In this document: one piece after another, positions 56,558-64,000 of the stretch | Layout: each line of letters opens with the position of its first letter | How positions within the stretch are numbered: the first letter of the stretch is position 1 | Assembly (NCBI GenBank): GCA_944390585.1 | Contig: CALXQI010000007.1 | Span: 40,702 to 104,701, forward strand | Length of the DNA: 64,000 bases | Source of the DNA: an uncultured Alphaproteobacteria bacterium | GTDB lineage: Bacteria; Pseudomonadota; Alphaproteobacteria; RUG11792 | Direction: 5' to 3' | Program-made: the position numbers and the translations under genes | The notes under the pieces: model-generated | Told to the model about the DNA's origin: nothing | Databases searched by the model: none | Seen by the model: only the letters and a program-made list of their open reading frames with translations

Positions 56558-58243
56558 ATGACTAATTTAGAAAAAATAAGAAGCTGGCTAGTAGAAAATA
56601 ATTGCGATGCCATTTTGTTGCCTATGAAATGTTCATTTGATAACTACGATTCTTCAGATTCTGACATCAAGATTATGTCTGGCTTTTCTGGCTCAAATGG
56701 TAGAGCGATAATTTCTAGAGAGCAAGCTATTTTAACTGTGGATGGCAGGTACACATTTCAGGCAGAAAATGAAACTGATAATTCTTGGGTTATAAAACAA
56801 TATCCTGAATTTACCATTAATAAGATGATACAAAGTGTAGTTTCTAGCAACCAAACTCTTGCAGTTGCAACAACAGCGCAAACGTATAAGGCCTTTATGG
56901 AAATATCTCATTTCTGTAAATCTGCTGGTATTACTGTAAATGCTATAGACAAACACCCTGTTGTGGATTACAGATCTACTTGTGTACAAAACTCTAAATT
57001 GATTGTTACAGAAAGCCAAACAATACAATCCAAAATACAGAAAATATTAAAAAATACTAATAATAACGAAGGAGTTCTTATAGCAAATAAAGAACTGATT
57101 TCGTGGATACTAAATTTGAGAAGAATACCACTTGCCCAAGACAAATCGCCTGTTGCAAACGCTGTTGCATTTTTTGCGCATAATGAAAGACCTATTGTGT
57201 TTTGTGATTTACCTGAAGATACTAGTAATTTTTTTGATTTATATACATTTGATGATTTTCCATTAGTTATTAAAAAATTTGCTCATTTAAATGTTATTGC
57301 TGATTTTGGATCAACGCCAGCTATATTTATCATAAAAATGCAGCAAATGAGTATAAACGTGAATAACACAAGGATTAATTATCAAAATTGTGAGCATATC
57401 AAATCAATACAAGAACAAAATGATATGAAGATTGGTGTTTTAGAAACATCAAAGGTATTCTGTTCTGTATTGGCGCACACAGAAAATATGGTTACTAACG
57501 GACAACAAGTAACTGAAGGTGACGTTGTTAATATGTTGCACCACGATGATGCAATTGATTTTTCTTTTCACCCAATTAGCGCTTCTGGTAAAAATACATC
57601 ATACTGTCATTATAGACATGATATTTTTGGTAATACAGAACTTGAAAATAATGCGTTATTCTTACTTGATGCTGGCTTTCACTTTAAAAATAGCTCAACA
57701 GATATGACAAGAACTATCTTTATTGGAGAAAATCCTCCAGTAGAATTTAAGAAATGTTATACATCTATTTTAAAGTCTGTTATTTGTTATTCATTAAGTA
57801 AGTTTTTTGATAATACTTATGCATATGTTTTAGATTCATTTTGCAGATATTATCTTTGGCAATGCGGGTATAATTACCCATTTGCTACAGGGCATGGAGT
57901 TGGCAGTTTTAGAAGCGTACATGAATTACCAAGAATAGGAGCGTCAAGTACAGATAAAATCACAGCAGGCATGGTAACTACTGTTGAGCCTGGATATTAT
58001 ACACACGACTTTGGTATCAGACTAGAAAATATGCTGCTGTCTGTGCGCGCTGATGATATGGTATCTTTTGAAACTTTAACTTTTATACCATTTTGCCAGA
58101 AATTAATTATAAACGAGATGCTTGAACATCGAGAGATTGAATGGTTAAACTGGTATAATAACAAAATAAAAGAAATGTTTTTACCAGTTTTTGTAAATGA
58201 TAAAGTTGTACAAGAGTGGATTATTTCTAATACGCAGGTATAG
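56558..58243 (+). CDS. pepP: Xaa-Pro aminopeptidase (M24 family)
   Basis: 561 residues. N-terminal creatinase-like domains and a C-terminal pita-bread domain. Metal ligands are in LLDAGFHFKNSSTDMTRTI (two Asp), GHGVGSFRSVHE (His), TTVEPGYYTHDFGIRLEN (Glu) and the preceding PISASGKN. Long form with duplicated N-domain, as in eukaryote-type aminopeptidase P. Cleaves N-terminal residues preceding Pro. Between parB and hemW in one operon-like run: 2 nt after parB, 1-nt overlap with hemW. Confidence 0.9.
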   Translation: MTNLEKIRSWLVENNCDAILLPMKCSFDNYDSSDSDIKIMSGFSGSNGRAIISREQAILTVDGRYTFQAENETDNSWVIKQYPEFTINKMIQSVVSSNQTLAVATTAQTYKAFMEISHFCKSAGITVNAIDKHPVVDYRSTCVQNSKLIVTESQTIQSKIQKILKNTNNNEGVLIANKELISWILNLRRIPLAQDKSPVANAVAFFAHNERPIVFCDLPEDTSNFFDLYTFDDFPLVIKKFAHLNVIADFGSTPAIFIIKMQQMSINVNNTRINYQNCEHIKSIQEQNDMKIGVLETSKVFCSVLAHTENMVTNGQQVTEGDVVNMLHHDDAIDFSFHPISASGKNTSYCHYRHDIFGNTELENNALFLLDAGFHFKNSSTDMTRTIFIGENPPVEFKKCYTSILKSVICYSLSKFFDNTYAYVLDSFCRYYLWQCGYNYPFATGHGVGSFRSVHELPRIGASSTDKITAGMVTTVEPGYYTHDFGIRLENMLLSVRADDMVSFETLTFIPFCQKLIINEMLEHREIEWLNWYNNKIKEMFLPVFVNDKVVQEWIISNTQV

Positions 58244-59301
58244 TGGCTACATTTTATATACATTGGCCTTTTTGTGTCTCAAAGTGTGCTTACTGCAATT
58301 TCAATAGTTATGTAGCACATGCTGACCAAGATGAATGGCTAAAAAAGTATAAAATGTTAATTACTAAATTTCCATCTGCAGAAATAACAAGCGTATACTT
58401 TGGAGGTGGCACGCCTTCACTTTTATCCCCATCTTTTATACAAGAAATATTAGATACGATTAATCCAATAAATAATGCAGAAATAACAATTGAAATTAAT
58501 CCAAACACAGTAAATTATGAAAAACTTTTACAGTTTAAGCATGCTGGCATAAACAGAGTATCTATTGGTGTGCAATCAATCTACGATGACCAATTGAAAT
58601 TACTTGGGAGAACATCACACACAGTATCTGATGCAGTGTTGTGTATAAAAAACTGTAGTAAAGTATTTGATAATGTATCAATAGATCTAATCTATAATAG
58701 GCCGTTTCAAACACACAAACAATGGGAAACAGAGTTAACACGCGCTGTGGAACGGTTTTCTGATAATATAAAGCACATATCGTGTTATGAACTGATTTTA
58801 GAACAAGGAACGCCTCTAACCAAATCCGTGAAGCAAGGTATACTACCGGCGCCAATTAATTGTGATAAATTTTTTGATATTACAAGGGATGTTTTACATA
58901 AATTTGGTTTTGAATTATATGAAATTTCTAATTTTTCGCAAAACGGCTTCCAATCACAACATAACTTATCTTACTGGAAGTATGATGATTACTACGGCAT
59001 AGGGCCTGGAGCACATAGTCGCATAACACAAAATGGAAAGAAAATAGCAATAGAACAGAGCAATAGTATTAACAATTTTACATTTAAAGAAACAGTTCTG
59101 ACAGATACAGATGTTCTAGAAGAACGTTTAATCATGGGGCTTAGAACTGTGTACGGCGTACCATCCACTCTTATTCCGACAGAAAAAATCAATGCTCTAA
59201 AAGATGAAAAATACGCCATGTGTGATGGCAGCACTTTTGTTCTAACATTCGAAGGCATGAAACGCCTTAACTCAGTTATTACATATATAATTTCTTCTTG
59301 A
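58243..59301 (+). CDS. hemW: HemW-type radical SAM protein
   Basis: 352 residues, GTG start overlapping the pepP TAG by 1 nt (TAGTG). The radical SAM cluster CVSKCAYCNFNSY at the N-terminus, YFGGGTPSLLSP, TIEINPNT, GVQSIYDDQLKLLGR, YELILEQGTPL and GIGPGAHSR are characteristic. HemW is a haem chaperone related to HemN; the extra Cys in HemN's CxxxCxxCxC is replaced here by Phe-Asn as in HemW. Sits with a HemY-like protein elsewhere in the window. Confidence 0.9.
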   Translation: MATFYIHWPFCVSKCAYCNFNSYVAHADQDEWLKKYKMLITKFPSAEITSVYFGGGTPSLLSPSFIQEILDTINPINNAEITIEINPNTVNYEKLLQFKHAGINRVSIGVQSIYDDQLKLLGRTSHTVSDAVLCIKNCSKVFDNVSIDLIYNRPFQTHKQWETELTRAVERFSDNIKHISCYELILEQGTPLTKSVKQGILPAPINCDKFFDITRDVLHKFGFELYEISNFSQNGFQSQHNLSYWKYDDYYGIGPGAHSRITQNGKKIAIEQSNSINNFTFKETVLTDTDVLEERLIMGLRTVYGVPSTLIPTEKINALKDEKYAMCDGSTFVLTFEGMKRLNSVITYIISS

Positions 59302-59313
59302 TACTTACGTTTA

Positions 59314-60405
59314 TTAACATTTTGTAATGCATGAATCATATACATGATATTTTGTTGCATTTTCTAATCTTGTAAAAAGATTTACATCAGTTCCAGTTAG
59401 TATAACTTTTATTATCATTTCATTTTTCTTAAAATATTCAACAATTTTAATTATATGATCAAATAAAATTGATTTATGCGCATCATCAAGATGCGCTATA
59501 ACATCATCCAATAATAGAATCAGCGACCTTTTATCGTTTTTTATATTATTTTTTACAAAATTAATAAATGCACCTAGCAGCAACATCTTTTGCTCACCAG
59601 CAGAACAATAAGATGCGTTCATACATTTGGCAGTATAATCCATGATCCAATCAGCTTTATTTGGTCCAAATGTTGTAGAATTTGTGTAAAAATCTTTTGC
59701 CCTACGTGATGCTAGTTCTTCTTCATAACCATTAAAATTTGTAAAAATATTGCTCATTTTTGATTCAAATTTTGGGAAAACATCATCAATGTCCTGATCT
59801 TTTGCAATTTCTTTTGCAATGTATGCTCTGCGGTTTGCTATGTCTGTACCTAACTTTGCAAGCTGCTTTTCTATAATGCACAACCAGCTGTTTACTTTTT
59901 CATTAATATTTTCCCAATTTTGTTTTATTATTTTTAGCCTTTCTCTTGCTAATTTTTCATATTCCCTTACTATTGATTCATGATCAGCAAATCTAGCACA
60001 ACAAAACATATCTATAAATGCTCGCCTTTTACTTGGCGCTTCTACAAATAATCTATCAGTCTCGTATGTCATCCATAACACGTAATATTTTTTAGAAAAT
60101 GTAGATAAATTTTGTACTTTTTTATCATCAACTTTGTATATTCTTTTATCATTTTCGTATCCGCAAAAAAACGACACACCGTCAAGCTCTAGCATTACAC
60201 TCCAAAAATTTGAATCACGCTTAGCAATATCAACACTACTTGCCCGTCTTAATCCACGGCCATCCGCAAAGATAGAGAGCGCCTCCAAAACATTTGTCTT
60301 GCCCTGCCCATTTTGCCCATAAATAACAAAAATATCACTCTCAGCAAACTCTAATGTCACATCAGTATAATTTCTAAAATTTATTAATCGTAAGAAATCA
60401 CTCAT
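59314..60405 (-). CDS. recF: DNA replication and repair protein RecF
   Basis: 363 residues. SMC-like ATPase: Walker A IYGQNGQGKTNVLEALSIF, the signature SYCSAGEQKMLLLGAFINF and Walker B LILLLDDVIAHLDDA. Loads RecA at gaps with RecO and RecR. Overlaps pssA by 8 nt. Convergent with hemW. Confidence 0.95.
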   Translation of the reverse strand: MSDFLRLINFRNYTDVTLEFAESDIFVIYGQNGQGKTNVLEALSIFADGRGLRRASSVDIAKRDSNFWSVMLELDGVSFFCGYENDKRIYKVDDKKVQNLSTFSKKYYVLWMTYETDRLFVEAPSKRRAFIDMFCCARFADHESIVREYEKLARERLKIIKQNWENINEKVNSWLCIIEKQLAKLGTDIANRRAYIAKEIAKDQDIDDVFPKFESKMSNIFTNFNGYEEELASRRAKDFYTNSTTFGPNKADWIMDYTAKCMNASYCSAGEQKMLLLGAFINFVKNNIKNDKRSLILLLDDVIAHLDDAHKSILFDHIIKIVEYFKKNEMIIKVILTGTDVNLFTRLENATKYHVYDSCITKC

Positions 60406-61168
60406 CTTTTTGTTCTAGTTTTAAAATCTTCTTTGCTTTACTGTAACTAACTGGAATTGAACAAATATATAACAATACTATTACAAAAAATGCACGCCAA
60501 GTATACACATAAATAATGGAAGCACAAACAAGTATTCCAAGTAAAAATGTTGTATAATCCTCCTTCTTTATATGTAATTTCTTTATCGTAAATGTCTGTA
60601 TTCTAGAAATACATAACATGCTACTTATTATTGAAATAATCAAACAAATCCATGCACTAGGCTTAATATTGAATGCATTATACATAGCTAATGGAATTAA
60701 ATTTAATATGGCACCAGCAGGTGCTGGCACTCCAACAGAAAAGCCATACTTGGCCAAAATGATGGAAGAGCTATCAGTCACAGGTACATTAAATCTCGCT
60801 AAGCGCAATGCCATGCAAATAGCAAAAAACGCACAAACAACCCACCCTGCCCTATCAAATTCATGCAAACTAAACATATATAAAACAAGCGCCGGACATA
60901 CACCAAAAACAACTAAATCTGATAAAGAATCCAACTCTGCACCAAAGTGGCTGCAAACATTTAGCATCCTTGCCAACCGCCCATCCATAGCATCAAATAT
61001 AGCAGCCCCTATAACTGCAAGCAACGCATACTCCCATTGTTGATGCATTGCAAATCTTACTTGCAGTAATCCAGTAAAAAAAGCTGATAAAGTCGCCAAA
61101 TTTGGAACAATTTTTGTAATCGGGAATTTTGTAAAAATCCTGCGTTTATTTTTTTTGCGTAATTTCAT
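60398..61168 (-). CDS. pssA: CDP-diacylglycerol-serine O-phosphatidyltransferase
   Basis: 256 residues. CDP-alcohol phosphatidyltransferase motif FDAMDGRLARMLNVCSHFGA followed by ELDSLSDLVVFG, with the two pairs of Asp. Eight or so membrane helices. Makes phosphatidylserine, precursor of phosphatidylethanolamine. Basic N-terminus KKNKRRIFTKFPITKIVPN is usual. Upstream of recF with 8-nt overlap. Confidence 0.92.
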   Translation of the reverse strand: MKLRKKNKRRIFTKFPITKIVPNLATLSAFFTGLLQVRFAMHQQWEYALLAVIGAAIFDAMDGRLARMLNVCSHFGAELDSLSDLVVFGVCPALVLYMFSLHEFDRAGWVVCAFFAICMALRLARFNVPVTDSSSIILAKYGFSVGVPAPAGAILNLIPLAMYNAFNIKPSAWICLIISIISSMLCISRIQTFTIKKLHIKKEDYTTFLLGILVCASIIYVYTWRAFFVIVLLYICSIPVSYSKAKKILKLEQKDE

Positions 61169-61279
61169 GCATAAACCAAAAAAAACGTACTACAAGTCTA
61201 CACAAAAATTATTGTTTTTCCAATTGCTGCATGCACTCATGTTTGCCATAATGTAATACATCAATAGACTGCATAATAT

Positions 61280-61993
61280 ATGATTTTTAGAGCAGAAAAT
61301 ATAAAAAAAACATACAACGGCCGCCATGTTGTAAATGACGTCAGCACATCGTTCAAAACAGGTGTTGTCACAGGCATTCTTGGGCCAAATGGTGCTGGCA
61401 AAACAACATTTTTTTCTATCCTTGCAGGATTAATTGCGCCAAACTCAGGCATGATCTTCCTTGATGAGTGCGATATCACGTTCACACCAGTGCATAAACG
61501 ATCTAGAAAAGGAATAGTTTACCTACCGCAAGACTGCTCTGTTTTTACAGGATTAAACGTTGAAGATAACATACGTAGCATACTGGAATTACACGTTAGC
61601 AATAAACAAGACGAAGTTTTGCAGCATCTTTTAGAGTCATTTTCTCTAACACATTTAAGAAAAAACAAAGCGACAACGCTATCAGGTGGAGAACGCAGAA
61701 AAGTAGAAATTGCTCGAGCACTTGCAGCAAATCCAAAATTCTTACTCCTAGATGAGCCATTTTCTGGTATTGACCCAATATCAGTAACAGAAATATCAGA
61801 TATAATCAGAAAGCTCAGCGTTATGCAAATAGGTATTATAATCACTGACCATAACGTTAGAGAAACACTACAAATACTTGATACTGTCTACATAATAACA
61901 GACGGCAAAGTACTAACACATGGCACACCAAAAGAGATAGTAGAGCACGAGGATGTCCGCAGACTGTATTTGGGAAGTAAATTTAGTTATTAA
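61280..61993 (+). CDS. lptB: LPS export ABC transporter ATPase LptB
   Basis: 237 residues. LGPNGAGKTTFFSILAGLI (Walker A), LPQDCSVFTGLNVEDNI (Q loop), TLSGGERRKVEIARALAANP (signature), FLLLDEPFSGIDPISV (Walker B), ITDHNVRETLQI (His switch). The NVRETL and THGTPKEIV features are typical of LptB rather than a general importer. Powers LPS movement from inner membrane to LptD. lptFG are not adjacent. Confidence 0.94.
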   Translation: MIFRAENIKKTYNGRHVVNDVSTSFKTGVVTGILGPNGAGKTTFFSILAGLIAPNSGMIFLDECDITFTPVHKRSRKGIVYLPQDCSVFTGLNVEDNIRSILELHVSNKQDEVLQHLLESFSLTHLRKNKATTLSGGERRKVEIARALAANPKFLLLDEPFSGIDPISVTEISDIIRKLSVMQIGIIITDHNVRETLQILDTVYIITDGKVLTHGTPKEIVEHEDVRRLYLGSKFSY

Positions 61994-62098
61994 TATGTAT
62001 AATTTTTCAACTATCAGTTGAAATTTGTTTGTAAAAAAATAATCACGCAAGTCTAAAGATATGGTATACTATCGCAGTGTTGTTAGTGTGGTTACTTT

Positions 62099-62899
62099 AT
62101 GAAAAAGTTGCTGTTACTTGCCTGCTTGCTGTGTGCAACAGCAACTGCGTCCGATAGTGAGAGTTTTGATATGGATGGTATACAAGAGAGAGGTGTAAAA
62201 AATGATGTACGCACTGATATTCCAAATACATGGGAAGAATGGGTTAAAAAATTGGGAAACAATCCTGATGATCATCAGTCTAAAACCAGTAGTCAGGTTG
62301 AAGAGAAGGAATACAAAGCTGTGTGCTCCGTTTTACAAAAAATTAGTAATAAAGAGTGTAATGAAGTTGATTTAAAAGAGATTGCTTGGAATATTATAGA
62401 TCTTTGCATGGAAAATAATACTTGTGCTAAGAATATCGTTAAACATGCTTCATTTCGCAACTTCGATTACGTCCCTAATTACATGTATTGCCATTTAGCA
62501 AATGATGTTGAAGATCTGCTGTCGAACGTTGTTCAAGATACAGTTTATAAATTAGATCATGGCGGCGATATCACCAGACAAATGATGATATTACCTGAAT
62601 ACATTGCTACTGTTAGTGATGATGATACTTTTGGAATAGATAGTATAAATGAAATCTTTGACGAATACATCAGCATGCATCAACAAGATTACGAATACGA
62701 TGACGTGTATTTTTTGAAAAGTTTATTTGTAATGCTATGCAGATTTCCTAATAGTTTATCAGAAAAAGTTCTTGATGAAATTGGTAACATAGTGAAATGC
62801 ATAGGAGGTGATAACATAGTTAATGGTACACAAAATTCTTTGAGTTCAGCAAAAAGAGCACTTTGCCAGTGGCTATTAGATAATCATGTGGAGGTGTAG
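62099..62899 (+). CDS. Secreted protein of unknown function
   Basis: 266 residues with leader MKKLLLLACLLCATATASDS. The mature part is acidic and mostly helical, with CMENNTCAKNIVKHASF and a later LKSLFVMLCRFPNSLSEKV, and few recognisable motifs. A TATACT -10 element lies at about 62076. The TAG is followed after 1 nt by the ATG of the next secreted gene, and GGAGGTG in its last codons serves that gene. No similarity to families A or B or to the MBL modules was noticed. The pairing and coupling are the same style. Confidence 0.65.
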   Translation: MKKLLLLACLLCATATASDSESFDMDGIQERGVKNDVRTDIPNTWEEWVKKLGNNPDDHQSKTSSQVEEKEYKAVCSVLQKISNKECNEVDLKEIAWNIIDLCMENNTCAKNIVKHASFRNFDYVPNYMYCHLANDVEDLLSNVVQDTVYKLDHGGDITRQMMILPEYIATVSDDDTFGIDSINEIFDEYISMHQQDYEYDDVYFLKSLFVMLCRFPNSLSEKVLDEIGNIVKCIGGDNIVNGTQNSLSSAKRALCQWLLDNHVEV

Positions 62900-62900
62900 T

Positions 62901-64000
62901 ATGTTTAATTATGTAGGTATGTACGTTTGTTGTATTTTGTATACAATTAGCTTTGGGTTCTGTTCGTCAAATAATTGTATACATGAACAGTTTGCAAGCA
63001 CATTAAATGCATGTGCTGTATATCCGATAAGGAGTTCACAACTTACACAAAGTATTGTGGCAAGGGAAAGTGGATCTAAAGATAATCTTGCTATTGTTAA
63101 CGTTAATGGTTATACTACAGTGTTAAGAAGCGGTATTATTGATCGAACATTTTTTCAATATTTATCATCGAAGTATAATATAGGAAATTTTTGCAGCGAG
63201 TACGTCACAACACTAGACTTGTTGTATATCGATGATACAAAGCGTACTGATTTTAGTGACATGATATCCGATAGTAGAAAAAAGCAAAATAGGGTGATTT
63301 TTACGAGACTTATGCATCAAATAATGGATGTGTGGATACCTTTAAGAGATAAATTTCAAGCAAACTCAAATACATCTCAATTAAATTCAAGATATAATTC
63401 TAAAAATAAATATTGGAATAGAATTGATCTGGAATATTTATGTAAATATTCAAAGCTTTATAATAACAAACGGCTGTCCAGTTTTATCAACGCTGTTAAT
63501 GCACAAATGAGTAACCGTGTTGATTGCAATATTGTACAAACTGTAATAGGAGATTTTCTTATACGATTGAGAAAATACGTTGGAACTGTAGCATGTGTAA
63601 ACGGTGCTGATAAAATAAAAAGTTCTGTTATGCAAACCGAACATAATACAGACAATAAGAGCATGTTAGTCAAGGAAATAGATAAATTACTTGATGAAAC
63701 AAGTAAATTACTTGAAGGAGGTATTAGTGTTGGTGATATTACCGTTGGTTGTCTACGATTAATACGTGGCATACACATAGAGATGGGAAACATTCTTGGA
63801 ATTTATAATAGACTTCAAAATAGGAGAACAATATTGGATGCTAGATATGAGTATAAGTATGATGGGTGTTTCAGTATAGTTCCGCCTGACAAATACTTAA
63901 GTGATATTACTCACACAGAGCAAATGATTGATTATTTGGAAAGAGCATTTGGTTTTAAAATTAGATTTATCATTAGTGGAAAAGCTCCATGCTTAAAGTG
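62901..64000 (+). CDS. Secreted protein of unknown function, 5' part (runs off the window end)
   Basis: Open from ATG 62901 to the last base (366 codons, no stop). GGAGGTG lies 5 nt upstream, inside the end of the previous gene. N-terminal leader MFNYVGMYVCCILYTISFGF then CSSNNCIHEQFAS. The body includes helical segments (VDCNIVQTVIGDFLIRLRKY) and the repeat-like EIDKLLDETSKLLEGG. Family not recognised. Being the partner of 62099-62899, it forms a third kind of coupled secreted pair in this window. Confidence 0.68.
   Translation, partial: MFNYVGMYVCCILYTISFGFCSSNNCIHEQFASTLNACAVYPIRSSQLTQSIVARESGSKDNLAIVNVNGYTTVLRSGIIDRTFFQYLSSKYNIGNFCSEYVTTLDLLYIDDTKRTDFSDMISDSRKKQNRVIFTRLMHQIMDVWIPLRDKFQANSNTSQLNSRYNSKNKYWNRIDLEYLCKYSKLYNNKRLSSFINAVNAQMSNRVDCNIVQTVIGDFLIRLRKYVGTVACVNGADKIKSSVMQTEHNTDNKSMLVKEIDKLLDETSKLLEGGISVGDITVGCLRLIRGIHIEMGNILGIYNRLQNRRTILDARYEYKYDGCFSIVPPDKYLSDITHTEQMIDYLERAFGFKIRFIISGKAPCLK

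Overview
The window is AT-rich alphaproteobacterial DNA. The gene set points to a host-associated member of the Rickettsiales or a close relative: split F1-ATPase operon atpH-A-G-D, groESL behind a CIRCE operator, a ChpT-like phosphotransferase, HemY-like protein, recF, trpS, parB, and many short secreted proteins with no recognisable family. LPS genes (lptB, lptD, kdsA) and an outer-membrane barrel protein mean the cell has a true outer membrane with LPS, which argues against Anaplasma or Ehrlichia. I cannot name the genus. I saw no rRNA, tRNA, IS element, prophage or CRISPR array.

Region 1 (1-18,000) starts with the 5' end of secA. The rest is mainly a minus-strand array of two families of secreted proteins, here called A and B. 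A is helical-looking and starts with a conserved Cys-rich leader. B carries a GHCGC motif, then FDRDN, PKSVWN, MPYS and a C-terminal FKVY...GMYP. A always lies directly upstream of B, and the B start is buried in or next to the A stop, so A-B is a translationally coupled bicistron. At least five A-B pairs and several lone or broken A genes are present. The array is interrupted by a HemY-like gene with dut. It also contains displaced copies of the 3' ends of the neighbouring housekeeping genes: two atpD tails and one hemY-like tail. These show that the array grew by tandem duplication that dragged flanking gene ends along. Several members are broken by a G8 tract, a G5 tract, a T6 tract or in-frame stop codons, so phase variation, decay or assembly indels must be distinguished.

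Region 2 (18,000-29,800) is housekeeping: atpD, atpG, atpA, atpH (no atpC follows atpD), chpT-like, trmB, a noncoding stretch with ~200-bp repeats and a dead xer fragment, a membrane-anchored foldase-like protein, CIRCE-groES-groEL, and a Xer recombinase.

Region 3 (29,800-35,600) holds two copies of a second secreted two-gene module. Each has a small Cys-containing exported protein overlapping by 11 nt a signal-peptide-bearing metallo-beta-lactamase-fold protein. The two modules flank trpS and grpE. Both MBL proteins end in a C-terminal Cys-aliphatic-aliphatic-Leu tetrapeptide (CMLL, CLLL), which resembles a eukaryotic prenylation box.

Region 4 (35,600-64,000) is mixed core: a GspE/PilB ATPase lacking its zinc module, a MotA/TolQ/ExbB-type channel, rnc, a large secreted acidic-repeat protein, tdk, ppiD, an MFS carrier, glmM, lptD, gpsA, a short nuoC behind a secreted beta-lactamase-like hydrolase, pgk, an outer-membrane protein with a clear terminator, kdsA, parB-pepP-hemW, recF-pssA and lptB. 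The window ends in another pair of adjacent secreted proteins, the second running off the edge.
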